Positions 20,783 to 34,914 are shown, counted from the first letter of the stretch. The stretch: DNA of 64,000 nucleotides from Austropuccinia psidii (GCA_023105745.1 JALGQZ010000011.1:18998975-19062974); one strand, 5' to 3'. Notes: generated by a model not told the origin, from the sequence alone. Numbers and translations are program-made.

Positions 20783-21944
20783 TGTGAGCCTTGGGGTATA
20801 TTTTACATACCCAAATAGGCCACAATTATGTTAATAATGAATTCAGAACTATGCATAACCCATAAGTCATACATATATTCAAAATTCATCATTTTTGATT
20901 TCATAAAAGATGAATAACTTTTTGTTGAGTAAGTAAATCCATGTATTCAAGGCCAGATTTGGACAGAGTGAATAATCACAAATCAACTCTTTGAGGTGGT
21001 AATATGGAAAACACTTGAATACCACATCATAGCAAAGAACCTGCTATTTTGATGTGCCAAGGAGGTAAAGAACAACTTAGACTCCTGTAACCATGTCAAT
21101 TGTTAATGACTTACCATGGATAAGCCCCAAAAGAGTGATCAAAACCCTTTTGGACTAGCTTCCATTGATTTACCTCATAGCAACCAACCATATACTGATA
21201 TTTGCAATTCTACGTAAAATTGAGGAAAGAAATTCAAAAATTCATTAAAAATACAATTCTTGATGAATCTTTCTGAAATTTCCAGAACCTTTTATCAACT
21301 GTATAATTCATATTTGAAACCAAAAATCATTATACTTTTTATTTAAAATTAAAATTTTTACTTCCAGTCTATTATTGATGATTCCACGTGAAACACAGAA
21401 TCTTCAAAATTTTACAGAAAATACATTCTTTGATGGAATCTCCAATGACATGAGTAACTTTTAGAAATCAGTTATTTCTTTGGAATAAAAGAAGATTTAC
21501 AGTTTTTACTCCTTTTATTCTTAAGCATAAATGGGTTGGTAGTCACGTAAAAGTCTCAATTAAGTAAGTATGATAATCTTATGTGACAAAAAATGATGCA
21601 ATCAATAATGAAAAAAGGTTTATTGTTTTCTCACTCACTTTTTTTCAGTTTGCTTCATGGCACGCCTCTGTGAGCTGTCTTAGACATAAAAGAGGCCTCC
21701 TCTTGCTGTTTTTTCCAAAATCATCACATTATATTATACCCTTATTACCAAACAAGTAAGTATTAGTTAAAACTATTTCTTAAGTGTTTTAATCTTTCAG
21801 AAATCAAACAAAAAGAATTGAAATCATAGAAATCAACTATAATTTGTTTTAATCCTGTTATAAATCAATTTTTATCCATTAAATCCACAATTGCATGTCA
21901 AATTTCTCTACTATTGTCATCTAAAAGGCTCATTAGATTAATCT
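20783..21944 (+). mobile_element. LTR-A copy, reverse orientation, truncated
   Basis: It starts with the inverted terminus TGTGAGCCTTGGGG and follows LTR-A to about 21944, where repeat U begins. It lacks about 0.4 kb between CATAGCAAAGAACCTGC and the full-length family sequence, exactly as the LTR at 43333-44830 does. Confidence 0.85.
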
Positions 21945-23554
21945 CAAACACGTTAGCCTAAGAAAAAATATGCTATGTTTATTTCAGAGACTATATTAAC
22001 TCATGTATAAATACTATTTGAATGTTGAAAAGAAGACTTTGAGCTGAAATCTCACCTGCTTTCCAGTTGCATTATAATTGTGTCAAAGGATTTCCTTCCA
22101 GATAATGATAAAGTCACCAATTTCCAAAAAGGATGTTTATTACATGAAATCCTGGTTTCTACTGAATTCACCCAATCTGACAGGACTGCATGTTTGGCGC
22201 ACTACCTCCAAATGTATATATAGCTGATTTTCTTAGCCATAGCCTCAGATCCATGGAGCTTCATCAGTCAAAACAGGTTTGTAAGACAAACCTACAAGGG
22301 GAAGAACCCTTTTTGGCAATAGAAACAGAAATACCAACAATTATTTTTTTTAACAGTCACACTTTCACTCTAAGTTAAATGAAATGAATGATGTGGGGAC
22401 CTGCTCATTGTCACCAAATCTCCTACCATATTTTTAAAAATTTGGCTCTTTCCAAAAGGAAACTCAAATAGAGGAATGCCAGGCCAATACCAGAAGTTTT
22501 TAGATAAATTTCCACTCATATGCCACTATAAGGCCTATCATTTTCACAATAATAGAAAGAAATACTGGGGTATTGAAGTTATGATACTGCATTTTTAAAC
22601 CAGATTTGGATTTATTATTCACCATGAGCAAGGTGGCTAAACCTTAAAGCAGTTGTTCCATTTAGAAAATGGCTTGGACCTAGCGTATCCTGAGCTTGGG
22701 CCTGTACTTTGGGGTAAGCTGGAGGTAGATCTTGAATATTTGGTAATATTCCAAGCCATTACAAGCCACTGGAATATTAAAGAAGCTTTGGGGTCCTTTC
22801 TTATTTCTTATTTCATTCAATAAGTTGAATTTTCCTGGATCCTCATTCTACTGAAAACTTGATATATACAAATAATTCTTCCATATTTTTTGGCAATCCT
22901 ATCCAAAATTAAAGTTATATTTCCGCCTCATGCATTTAGCGATCCTTTTATTTGGAAACAGATTTTGTTTAAGCCCTCCATCTCAAAAAAAACTTTCATA
23001 TCATGCAATGTTCTTATTATTTTCTTATGGCATATTTTTGAGAAAATCATATCTCAGATTTCGTAAATTTGAAAAGTTCTTGTAAAAGGAGAAGTATTTT
23101 GGGTGATACTATCAACTGGATTTGTATATATCCTCAGTTTCCCTTGTTATTTTGCATGAGATTATATATCCTTTTTTGAACTGTTCATTCAGCAGATGCA
23201 TAAGGAAACAGCTTGCTTATACCAATTATTAAATTTCACTTTTTAAAGTTTAAGTTCTTGGTACTTTCTTTCCAATTATATCAGATGTATTGATCAGTGG
23301 TATCAATTTTATTATTTTTATTAAACTTTATTTTTCTTGATTTTTATTTTTAGATTTTTTTTCGATATATTTGGCTTTTATTTCAATTTTGGTTATTGTT
23401 GTTGTGAATTTTCATTATAAATTTGGGAATTTTGATTTTGTTTCATATTTTTTGCTTAAAATTACCGTATAGGTGCTGTAAACGATTTAGTGTGAATTTT
23501 ACAACAATCATCAAACAATTTACAGTAGAAGGATCATCATAGGTACTGCCCCTT
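21945..23554 (+). repeat. Repeat U (unidentified), copy 1
   Basis: This 1.6-kb unit starts at ACACGTTAGCCTAAG. Its first 250 bp recur at about 63745-64000 in the same orientation. Its region from about 22260 to the end recurs inverted at 58245-59560. It contains the coding-like frame described separately. No terminal repeats were found, so the kind of element is unknown. Confidence 0.7.
22390..22830 (+). pseudogene. Coding-like frame in repeat U, unknown family
   Basis: One plus-strand frame reads LLIVTKSPTIFLKIWLFPKG, GMPGQYQKFLDKFPLICHYK, YWGIEVMILHF, stop, TRFGFIIHHEQGG, stop, TLKQLFHLENGLDLAYPELG and further to about SYFIQ. The inverted copy at 58900-59460 keeps the same protein text and is open where this copy has stops (HFHTRFGF; GGYTLKQ). 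Conservation at the protein level across a strongly AT-rich repeat suggests a once-coding gene. I do not recognise the family. Confidence 0.45.
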
Positions 23555-26500
23555 TGTGAGCCCTGAGGTATTTTTTACATACCCAAATAGACCACAACTT
23601 ACTTTAAACTAAATTCTGGAATATGCATAACCCATAAGGAATGCATATATTCAAAATTCATCATTTTGGGCTTCAGAAAAGATGAATACCTTTTTTTTGA
23701 GTAAGTAAATCAATAGATTTAAGGGCAGATCAGGATTCTACACAAAAATTCACCTTGGATAACTCCATAGAGTGAATAAGCTTAAACTAACTCTAAGAGG
23801 TGGCAATATGGTGTCAGGATGAGTCTATGATAAAGAAGTAACAAGGCTATTTAAAAACTTAAATATGACTTTTACATGGATAAAAAGTATTAAAAAAGGT
23901 TTAATTATAGAATCAAAGGGCTTTTTTTAATGAGAATTAGTGGTGGTGAGTGCTGTTGAAAGTCCTGGGTGCAGCTTTATCTGTGGGGTTACAATAATAA
24001 AAGACTACAATACTGAAGTTTATAGTATAACATGATTATTTTCCAAGATTACAGCTTTTTTTGACAGTTTTACTACATACAAATTCAAGAGGAGGATGGG
24101 AATTTCTTTTCCGGCAGTAAAAAGGCCTTCAATTATCCTGGAATTGGGTGAAAAGACCTCTAGACCTTTTCACATGGAGGAAGTGAAGATTTTTCACTGT
24201 CCAGGAAAGGCTTGTGGTTTGCAAAAGGCCTGTATAGCCTGTATTGGGCTCAGATGTAGTTTTGTAACCACATCTGGGCAGTCTTCACCAATACAGGGTA
24301 AAGAATTTCATCTGGGGACCACACATCCTGATTCTGACATGTATGACATGTAGAATGCTGTACAGAACCTGTATGGGACCCCAGTATTGAATGAACTATG
24401 ATTTTTTGAGGTAAAAACAAGATTCTTTGTCTGTTTGAAGCCTTATAATCATGGTTGTGGGATATTATCCCATGGTATCATTCAATATGGCAAAGTTATC
24501 CTATGTACTTGATTTTTTATACATGTACATGTTTTAGGTAAGAAGCTGTATCGGACTTTTTTGCGTTATAAATTTTGTTCTAGATGAGATATGGGGAAAT
24601 GAATGGCACCAACACAGAGCCCTTATTGTTCTCTTGCCAAAAATACCCCACTTCAGGTATCTCACACTAAAACTGTACAAGCTAGATGGGGGGTGAATGT
24701 TTCATTCACCCTAATTTGACCTGAATTTGACCATAACTTCTGTAATCCTGGTTGTAGCTCAGTTTGGCTGGTACCATTGGATAACCCTGACTTAGAGCTT
24801 CCTTTTTAATATGCATTTCTTTGGGTTAAGCTTCTTCCTCTTTATTTCAGATGAGAGGTGAAAATTAAGGTTTATGCTCAGCAACAACTTTGAGCAGGGA
24901 TAACTTTGTTAATCTTTTTCCTATTATGATGGGACTTGTATATTAAGAAAAAGTTGAGTTTCCTCTTTCCTTTGGTATTATTTGACCTGATTTGGCTCAG
25001 TTCCATTTTTTGGTGGTATCTTCGCTATACCATTGATTTATAGTATTTGGATTTCATGCTTGTGCTCTGGTTTTGAGTCACTAGCTGACATATGGAAAAG
25101 AATTCAATACCACATGAATGAATTGTGAAAACTTTGTTTTTCTCAATTGCATGCCAAAATAATGGGAATGTGAGAAATCCAATGTTACATATACACTAAG
25201 AATAGTGTTTTGAATGTTTTTGGGTCTTCATTTTATGGTATTCTTACATACATTTTTGATACACCCACAGTGGATATCAGTGTTAAAACCTGAAATCATA
25301 TTTTTGATGTGAAAATAGCTAAGGGGGACAAGAGGCATCAAAGAGAGCCAAGTTACCCAGCTTCTGAGGCCTCCTAGGTGTGGATAGCTCAGCGGTTTGT
25401 ATCCATGGCTGATCTTGGCCCATTAGTTATGCTAAAACCTTTTGGAACCCTAGTTACCCAGTTAAAATCTCATTGAATCATAAGTAAATTGCAAATGAAT
25501 ACTATTTTCATGTGACAGAGACGTAAAGAGCAACTTGGGTTCCTTTAAGCATGTCAATTCTTAACTATTTTCCATGTATAAACCACAAAAGATTAATTAA
25601 AAACCTTTTTGAACCATTATCCATTTATTTACCTCATAGCAACCTGCCATATAGTGTTATTTGAAATTCTACATACAGATGAGGTCAAAACTTCAAAAAG
25701 TCATCAAAAATAAAATTCTTGTTGAATAATTCTGAAACCTTCAGGACCAATGGAGAACAGTAAGATTCAAAAAGAAACCAAAAATGATTACAGTTTCATA
25801 AGTAAAATTCAAGGTTTTACTTACAGTCCATTTTTGATAATTCCGCGTGAAATACTGAATCTTCAAAAATTCACAGAAAAAACAACCTGCAATGAAATTT
25901 ATAATAATACTCAAAATCAAAGAAGCTTTACACTTGTTAATGCTTTTACTCTTAACCATATTTGGGTTGTTAGTCACGTAATAGCATCAATTAAGTAATT
26001 ATGACAATCTTACATGACAACATATGATGCAATTATTAATCCAAAGAGGAATATTTTTTTTCTCACGCACTAGTTTTTCAGTTTGGTTTATGGCAGGCCT
26101 CTATCAGGTGTCTTTGACTTAAAAGAGGCTTCCTCTTGCTGTTTCTTCCAAATCATCTTATTATCCAATTATACCATTATTACCAACAAGTGAGTATTAG
26201 TTGAAATCTTTTCTTAAGTTTTTCAAACCTTTCAGAATCAATATGAAAATACAAAGAGGAATATTGTGTTCTCACTCACTAGTTTTTCTGTTTGCTTCAT
26301 GGCAGGCCTCTATCAGCTGCCTTTGACTTATAAGAGGCCTCCTCTTGCTGTTTTTTCCAAATCATCTTATTATCCAATTATAGCATTATTACCAACAAGT
26401 AAATATTAGTTAAAATTGTTTCTTAATTTTTTCAAACCTTTCATAATCAATATGAAAAAAGGGAAATCATAAAAATCAACTATATGTTTTTGTAATATTG

Positions 26501-26925
26501 TTATAAATGAATTTTGATCCCTTCAATCTAGAAGTTGACTGTCAAATCTCTCTACCATATTCTTTCAAGGTTTATTGGATTATTAGTGAGTGGTTTATAA
26601 TTAATTCTTAAGGTCTTTGTCTATTATTTTTTCCTTCAGGAATTATAATTATAACTATTCTTGTAAGAGATAATTATAGCTTGAAATAATTTTATCATTT
26701 CAATAAAGAAGATTTGTCATTAAATACTTCTTGTAATTTATTCTTGTAGACAATTACTTCATACTGTTATAATCACTAGTAGTGTATAGAAAGTAAAGGA
26801 AACAAGTAAATAATAAATTATTTAATTGAGGCTATAATAATTTTTATTATTATATTTCATAAGAACAATCATAGTACTGTTTATTAATAGTAATATTATG
26901 AAAATTTTCATAGAAACCTCTTTGT
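23555..26925 (+). mobile_element. LTR-A copy, reverse orientation, containing an LTR-B
   Basis: It starts TGTGAGCCCTGAGG and runs to about 26925 (TTTCATAGAAACCTCTTTGT), where a shortened PBS-like TGTGATTTTGAC leads into region V. This LTR is therefore the 5' LTR of V on the plus strand. LTR-B is inserted at 23812-25090. Around 26040-26440 a segment of about 200 bp (GCAGGCCTCTATCAG, AGAGGCCTCCTCTTGCTG) is present twice in tandem. Confidence 0.8.
23812..25090 (-). mobile_element. Solo LTR-B nested in LTR-A
   Basis: 1,279 bp from TGTCAGGATGAGTC to CACTAGCTGACA, flanked on both sides by TATGG (23807-23811 and 25091-25095). The 5-bp duplication fits a gypsy integrase. The host LTR-A resumes across the site. 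Confidence 0.95.
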
Positions 26926-29900
26926 CCTGTGATTTTGACAAAAACGTTAATCAAAAAAGCACAATCAAACTAACTTCAAAAAAAACATCCTTTTAGCTAA
27001 AATGGGTAAAAATAAATTCGACAATAAAAATAATGATAATCCGCAAATTCGCATTAATCCATGAATTTTCATTTTATACAGTAGCAAAATAATATATATT
27101 TACAATTTATCTCAGATAAAAACCAATATTAAATGAAAATAGAAAATCCTAAAAAATAATTTTTCCACAGAAATTTGTGAGTAAATGGATAATATGCATC
27201 CTCTCAGCTCAGCATCTTTTGGCTTAATATCACATTGTTTTGTTCTAACTTCAATTAAGTTGATTTTGTGTATTTTGAGTACAAAAAGGCTGTTTTTAAT
27301 TAATTGTTTTCATTTTTAAAGCTTTTTTACACCCAAGAACTCAAGAAAAGATTGCAAAACTATTGGGTTGGAAAACTAGAACATAGTGAGAGTTTTATGG
27401 TAAATAATACTTCATATCTTACGCACTCTTATATATTTAACATATAAATTTATCCTCCAGCTCAAGAGGTTAAGGTAAAATTATTCAGGTTCTAAAATAT
27501 TTTTCCCAAATCTGACAAGGGCTGGGAAAAAAATAAGCTGAAAACTCATTTTTCTTGTATCATTGTTAAGTGGAGGAAAAAGGATATTGATCAAAAATGA
27601 ATTACTATTCAAATTTTTGAATCAAATATCAAACATGCGTAATATCCCCGCAAAATATGACTCTCTGGCCTCCACTATTGCACCCAAATATCCCTCCAAA
27701 AATAAGAGACAAAATTGTATGAGATGGAGTGGAGTATCCATATAGAATAAAATTTATATTCTAAAAAGGACGTGCAATAGAGGTTATATTATTAATAAGT
27801 TGGATATTTCAATTAGGCATTTTTCAATATTTAATTAGTGCAGAATTGGTGATGAAAAAGATGCTGTAAAATCAATATGAGAATTTTACGAATGAGTCGT
27901 TGCCTTTGGAAAACCCATGATGAGATAATACAAGATAAATACAAATAAAGTTAACTTTCAGTGGACTCATGAGTTCTCTGAAGCAAAAGTTAAGCCCCAA
28001 AATTGCTTGATATTTCCTTCCTGAGTTTTTGAATTATATGAAGCTTTGTTGTGAGTTTTGTTCTAGAAAAGAATATTGTTCATGTAAATACGTGAAAGGT
28101 ATGAAACTCAAACAGTTTTATATTTTCTCATTCTCATGAAGGAATAGTTATGTATTCCCCTGTTTTGATTGGTAAACTTGATGATAGTATTTCTCATTTC
28201 ACTCTTTAAAAGAAAGGAAAATTCAGAAAATGGGTTTATTTTGATTTCTCCATTTATGTAGAATTGATGTGAGTATTTTTAAATAATAGTTGTTCCATTG
28301 AAAAGAATAAATTTCCAGATATATTAATCTAAACCAGTTTCTCTTAAAACCTTTTGTCATTTTATTAGCTATATGATAGCATCAGAGATGATTTTGAAGC
28401 AATAATAGTGACAGGAAATTCACATCAAGGGGAAAGGGAATAACAATGGGTAAATGCCGATTTCTAACAAACCAGAAATGGTTTTTCCTAGTAGTTTTTA
28501 ATTGAAAAAAATCAAAGGGATATAGGAATAGAAGCCTATTATTCGTAAATTGTTTTTGAACAGAAATTTATTTTGAGCCTAATTCTCAAAATAAATATCT
28601 AATATAGTTTTGCAATTTTTGAAATGGGCATTGATATCTCCTAATTTGTGTTCCATTTACTTAAATGTACATAGATCAATATTCAGAAAAGATGAATGAT
28701 GTAGAATGCACATTTTTTAGTTTTTTGTGAGTAATAGGAACTGATTATGGTAAGTTATTTCAAAAAAGATATTTTAATCCAAATACTGTTAACTGATAAA
28801 ATACCAAAAGGTGAAAAGACAAATATAACAAAAAAACTCATCAATGGCAAAATTTGATTTTTATCAAATATTTTTCAATGTACTTGATGTTAATAGTAAA
28901 GTCATGCAGATATTATTCTCAATTTCTTACTGGAACTAAAAAGAATCTGTTCAATTGAAAATTTTAACTTTTACAATTTATAAAGCATTCTTTCAAAAAC
29001 CTCTCATATTCTGAATGTATGCCAAAATTTATAAAGAGCGATCCAATATTACTTAAGAGTTTATGAGACTATTAATAAGAAGGATATTGCTATACTGAAT
29101 TGGAGAAAAATAGATTCTTTATTTTCCACAACTTCAAAAATCTCATTGCCAAAAAATACGGTACAATTGTAAGGAGTGGATATGAAACTTTGATAAAATA
29201 TCAAGTACTTTTCCTGCCCCCAAAATTTGTATGAGGTAGCATTATTTAAAAATAGTAAGAAATAGTATTTTTAAAGAGAAAACATGCCAGTTTTATTGGT
29301 TTGAACTTTATAAGTATAAAACAATAATATAACAAGAAGTTATTGTTTTACCCACAATACAGATTTATCCAGAAATACTCTACAAGAGATATTCAAGGCT
29401 ATAAAAGCAATTTCTTCAAGAGCAATTTCAATCGGAATTAATTAAGAAAAGTAATGAAAGCAATTAATTAAAGAACAAAGTCTTTAAAAAGATATTTTAA
29501 AGAGAAAACACACCCAAAAGTGACCACAGTTAATTTGGAAACAAAGTGACAAAGTCAACAGTGATGAAAAATGCTTTGATTCACTTTTGGGGTGGTTCAA
29601 GGGTAAAAATGATTGTAAGAGTTACAAACGATGATTATAATGATTTTTTAACATGGTTAGAAGGTTGAAAATGTTTAAAAAAGGGTGGTTGGAATCTTTT
29701 ATTGATTGGTTCAACAGTGTTTAAACTAATTATAAAAGGGAAAGATTCTAACATGAAGAGAAAAGTGGGGCAAAGAAGACATTCTTTTATAGCCATCAAT
29801 TTTCTTTTCAGTCGGGAAAAATAGTCTGACAACAGAAAAGCCAATTATCGCATCAATGAACCCTGGTTTAGACCAAAAAAGGCCTGGTTTAAGTCATTTT

Positions 29901-30642
29901 TGCTATTTTTAGCCATTTGAGACCCTTAAATCAGCCATTGCTATAAAAATACCTAGTCTAGATCCTTAAAAACACGTAAGAATGTGTGTAAAAGGCATAG
30001 AAACCAGTTCAAACTGTTTTTACTAACATTGTTTTAACTTAAGGGTAGTTTTACCCTCTTGGCAGCAGTTAAAACTACCCTGGTTGGTATCAAAACCTCA
30101 TCATCAATTGAGTCACAGACCCTGTGACTCAATTCCAGGCCAAAAGTAATGAACCTTTGCATGGATTTTGACATCTCACGCCAGTCAGCAAGGATTTGGG
30201 GGTCTAGCTCTTCCTTAGCGCTAGAGTGTCTTTTCCCCCCCAGAATTAATCTTTCCAATTTATTTTTTCTTTAATTCCTCATCATGTAATACAATTATAA
30301 TTTAGATATGTAATTGAATTGGGGTTTTAATTACACATCTGTGATAATTGATACCTCTTATGTCAATTAAAGTTCACTTATGTCATACACGTGCACATTT
30401 CGACATTTCAATTGAAAAGACTTCAATTCCTCAAAGCTTCTAAAAAAAACACAACACCTTAATTTCAACACAAAGATTGATGGTTAACACCACATGTGGT
30501 GTGAATTAAATTAAGGTTTTGAGTATTTTCATACTTTTGTACAAAAAATACTAAAAACTTGATTAAAGCTTATCTAGAGTTGAGTTACAAATATTTCATC
30601 CAGAGGTGACCCCACTTAATTTTTTATGAGGAATCCAAGGGT
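26926..30642 (+). mobile_element. Region V, internal part of an unclassified LTR element, left copy
   Basis: Non-gypsy internal sequence follows the 5' LTR-A. It matches 48611-54919 in inverted orientation over most of its length (for example GAAATGGTTTTTCCTAGTAG near 28480 against the reverse at about 52490). No RT, integrase or protease motif is visible. Two protein-like frames conserved with the right copy occur at about 27560-27740 (GGKRILIKN, RQNCM) and 29350-29880. It may be a large non-autonomous LTR derivative. Confidence 0.6.
29350..29880 (+). pseudogene. Broken copy of the V-encoded protein
   Basis: Plus-strand text in shifting frames matches the right-arm frame at 49084-49690: NTLQEIFKAIKAISSRAISI, HFWGGSRVK, GGWNLLLIGSTVFKLIIKGK and SNMKRKVGQRRHSFIAINFL. 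Several stops and frame changes break it. The family is unknown. Confidence 0.5.
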
Positions 30643-30647
30643 GTGAT

Positions 30648-32076
30648 TGTCAGGATGAAACTATGAAAGAGTGGTAATGTAGGATATTTACAACTCAAAC
30701 TATGTTTGTGACACGGTAAAAAATGCTTTAAGAAGGTTCTGAGATGATTAAGAATAAATTTAAGGGCTTTACTATAGTGGTCATAGTGGTGGTGAGCGCT
30801 GTTGAAAGCCCTGGGTGCAGCTTTATCTGTTGGGTTACAATAATAAAAGACTACAATAATTAAAGTTATAATTATACCTGATTATTAACCAAGAGTAAAA
30901 CTTTTTTTGACAGTTTACTACGTAGGTTATTCAAGAGCAGGATGAGGAAAGGCTTTTGGCTGTGAAAAACCCTCCTTTTATCCTGAAATTGAGGTGGAAA
31001 GGCTGCTAGACCTTTCAACGTAGAGGAAGTGAAGATTTTTCACTCTCTATGACAGGCTTGTGGTTTGCGAACAGCCTGTATACTCTGTATTGGGCTCAGA
31101 TGTGGTTTTGAAACCACATCTTGGTGGTTTTCACCAATACAGGGTGAAAATTTTCATCTGGGGACCTCACAGCCTGATTCTGACGTGTATGACGCGTAGA
31201 ATGCTGTACAGAAACTGTATGGGACCCCAGTATTGACTGACATATGAGGTATTGAAGTAAAAACATGCTTCTTCGTCTATTTGACACCTCATATTCATGG
31301 TTATTGCATATTATCCCATGGTAAGGCTGTATATGACAGCAGGTGGGATTTTGACCTTAAAATGGTCATAGCTCTGTCAGTGTTTGAGATATAAAGCTCA
31401 AAATTGGTTCATTGAATAGCTCTATATGAGCCCTACACAATGGTACCCAACTTGACATGCTTATCATCAAATATGACAAAGTTATCCCACGTACAAGTAT
31501 TTTTGTACATTGGCGTGGTTTGGGCAAAAGCTGTATTAAACTTGTTTGGCCAATACCTTCTGTTGTAGTTGAGCTATGAGGAAATGGATGGCACCATAAG
31601 ATAGCCCTGATTGTGCTCTTTCCAAAAAAACCCCACTTTAAGTATCTCACACTAAAACTGTAAAAGTTAGATGAGAGGTGAATGTTTTGTTCAACCTTAT
31701 TTGGTCTGAATTTGACCATAACTCAAGTCATACTGGTGCTAGCTCAGTTTGACTAGCACCATTAGATAGCCCTGGCTTAGAGCTTCATTTTGAATACCCA
31801 TTTGATGGGGTTAAGCCTCTCCTTCTAGATTTTAGATGAGAGGTGAAAATTAAGGTTTATGCTCAGCAATAACTTTGAGCAGGAATAACTTTGTTATTTC
31901 TTGTCCTATGGTGATGGGACTTATATTTTCAGAAAGAGGTGAGTTTCCCCTTTTTTTTGATACCTTTTCAGCTAATTTGGCTCAGCTCCATGTTTTGGTG
32001 GTATTTTGGCTATACCATTGGTTTATGGTATTTTGGCTGTCATGCTTGTGCTCTGGTTTTGAGTCACAGGCTGACA
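30648..32076 (-). mobile_element. Solo LTR-B nested in the end of region V
   Basis: 1,429 bp from TGTCAGGATGAAAC to CACAGGCTGACA, flanked by GTGAT on both sides (30643-30647 and 32077-32081). The right copy of V lacks this insertion at the equivalent place (about 48390), so it came after the two V copies diverged. Confidence 0.95.
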
Positions 32077-32081
32077 GTGAT

Positions 32082-33046
32082 AATTTCTTTATGTTTATTT
32101 ATTATATAAAAAGCTATAATATATTTTATATAAATTTTTACCAAAAATATTTTAATTTCATAATTTTTATTAAAAATTCATTTTCACTTAATTTTCACAA
32201 GTAAAAATGTATTTTCATAATTTTGAATTTTATTGTAATTTTATTTTTAAATTATAATTAAATTTTTAGTTTCAAATATAAATTTGTATTTGAATTTAAA
32301 TTTTGATTTTTATAATATAAATAAATTTATTTTATTTATATTTGTATGCTCCTATGTATTTTGTTATATTTTAAGGATGTTTTGAATGATTTATCAGTAT
32401 TTCTTCTTGGGAGCTGTGATACTTCTATGTGCAATTGAAAGATAAAAATTACTCAAAATTCAAATTACTTTTTTCCCAAAAAAATGATTTTTTATCAACT
32501 CATTTCACACTTCTTTTTAAAATTGGCTAAACTAAATAACAAAAAGAATTGTGTTTTCAAATCGTTACATTGAATTCTAATTTTTGATTAATAATGTTAA
32601 TCTTAAATATATATATGCTTAAAGATATAAGTTGATGAATTGTTCTTTTAAGAACAGGCTACTGTTTTCCTTTTGAAAAAACAACGAATTGATAGGTTAC
32701 AGGTGTAACTTATGAAAGGGCTTGTTTCCCAAAAATACAAAAAAAATTGAAATTTTGAAAGCATTCCTCAGGTATCATCGTAAAGAGGCTAAATTTATTT
32801 TTTTAAAGGTTGATTGTATTTTGTTTCTTTCAAAAGTTAAAAAATTATGATTATCAAGAAATCTTATATTCTTACAAACCTTTGGACACAATCTTCTAAT
32901 TATTGAATATTTTATATTTTGTTCCATCAATATATCTTTTAAAAGGAGTAAAAATTCAATCATATTGAATTTTATTTAATTAAGATTTTCAAGCAAGTTA
33001 GATAACAAAAGGCATTTTTGATGTTGTTATCTTGAAAGTAAGGTTG
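32082..33046 (+). other. LTR-D-like remnant, then unassigned AT-rich DNA
   Basis: 32082-32345 is the reverse of the LTR-D sequence at about 48130-48390 and continues V after the nested LTR-B. From about 32346 to 33046 I find no gene and no match elsewhere in the window. Confidence 0.5.
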
Positions 33047-33051
33047 GTTAT

Positions 33052-34914
33052 TGTGAAATGTGTCTATGTACCTGTTGATGATATTACTTTAATCAACAGT
33101 ACTATGACTGTTCTTATGAAATATCATAAGAAAAATTATCATAACCACAATTAAAGAATTAAAGAATTATTTCTTTTACATGTTATAAACTACTAGTGAA
33201 TATAACAGTAATTAGTAATTGTCTACAAGAATCAATCACAAGAAGAATTTAATAATAAAAACTTCTTTTATAAAAATAATAAAATTATTTTAATATATAA
33301 TTATCTTTTACAAGAATAATTATAAAGATAATTCTTGAAGAAAACTATTAATAGAGAAAAACATTAAGAATTGAGATAAATTACTCACTATTAATCTAAT
33401 GAACCTTTTAGATGAGAATAGTAGAGAAATTTGACATGGAATTGTGGATTCAATGGATCAAAATTGATTTATAACAGTATTAAAAAAAATTGTAGTTGAT
33501 TTCTATGATTCAAGGTGATTCTGATTTATTTATGAAAGAATAAAACCCTTAAGAAATAGTTTTAACTAATACTTACTTGTTTGGTGATAAAGGTATAATA
33601 CAATGTGATGATTTTGGAAAAAACAGCAAGAGGAGGCCTCTTTTAAGTCTGAGACAGCTCACGGAGGCGTGCTATGGAGAAAAATGAAAAAAAAGTGAGT
33701 GAGAAAACAATAAGCCCTTTTGCATTATTGATTGCATCATTTGTTGTCATGTAAGATTTTCATAATTACTTAATTGAGACTTTTACATGACTACCAACCC
33801 ATTTATGATTAAGAATAAAAGGAGTAAGAACTGTACATCTTCTTATATTCCAAAATGATCATTGATTTCTCAAAGGTATCAATGTTATTGGAAATTCAAT
33901 CACAGAATGTATTTTCTGTAAAATTTTCAAGATTCTGTGTTTCACGTGGAATCATCAAAAATGGACTGGTAGTAAAACTTTTAATCTTACATATAAAATT
34001 ATAACTATTTTTGGTTTTTATATGAACTTTACAGTTCGTAATATGCCTTGAAAGTTTAAGAAATATTCATGAAGAATTGTATTTATGGTTGGTTGCTATG
34101 AGGTAAATCAAGGGAAACTAGTCCAAAAAGGGTTTTGATTACTCTTTTGGGGTTTATCCATGTTAGGTAATTAAGAATTGACATGGTTACAGGAGCCTAA
34201 GTCATTTTTTACCTCCTTGGCACATCATAATAGCAGGTTATTTGCTTTTTTTTTATAATTTACTTTAGTTGGAACATGGTAACCAAGTTCACGAAAGATT
34301 TTAGTTTACTAATTGGGAAAAGATCAGCCATGGATCCATCCTTTGGAGGTGTCCATGCCTCAGAGGCCTCAGAAGTTGGGTACCCTGGCTCTCTTTGATG
34401 TCTTCTGTCCCCCTTGCCTATTTGTTTACATCAAAATTGGATTTTAAGCTTAAAGTGGGATATCCACTATGGGTGTACCAAAAGTCCATGTAAGAATACC
34501 ATAATATCAAGTTCTCAAAACATGCAAAAAACTCTTCTTAGTGTGTATGTAACATGGGATTTCTCACATTCCCATTATTTTTCCATGAAATAGAGAAAAA
34601 CACAAATTTTCACAGATCTTTTATGTGGTATTGATGATGTGGTAACAAATTCTTTTCCATATTACCACCTCAAAGAGTTAATTTGAGCTTATTCACTCTA
34701 TGGTGCTACCCTTGGTAAAATTTTTGTGTAGAATACAAATCTGGCCTTAAATCCATGGATTTACTTACTCAATAAAAAGTTATTCATCTTTCCTGAAATC
34801 AAAAATGATGACTTTTGAATATATGCATGAATTATGGGTTATGCATAGTTCAGAATTTATTTTTAACATGATTTTGGCCTATTTGGGTATGTAAAATATA
34901 CCTCAAGGCTCACC
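33052..34914 (-). mobile_element. 3' LTR (LTR-A) of Gyp-2
   Basis: It begins TGTGAAATGTGTCTATG and ends CTCAAGGCTCAC followed by C, where the family has A. It retains the central part deleted in the 5' LTR. The polypurine tract adjoins at 34915. Confidence 0.9.

Noticed and set aside
30034..30258. Frame with FGLELSHRVC as an independent gene
   Set aside because: It is shared with 48857-49063, but both lie on the strand opposite to the V proteins and the flanks differ in frame. Kept only as a note under region V.
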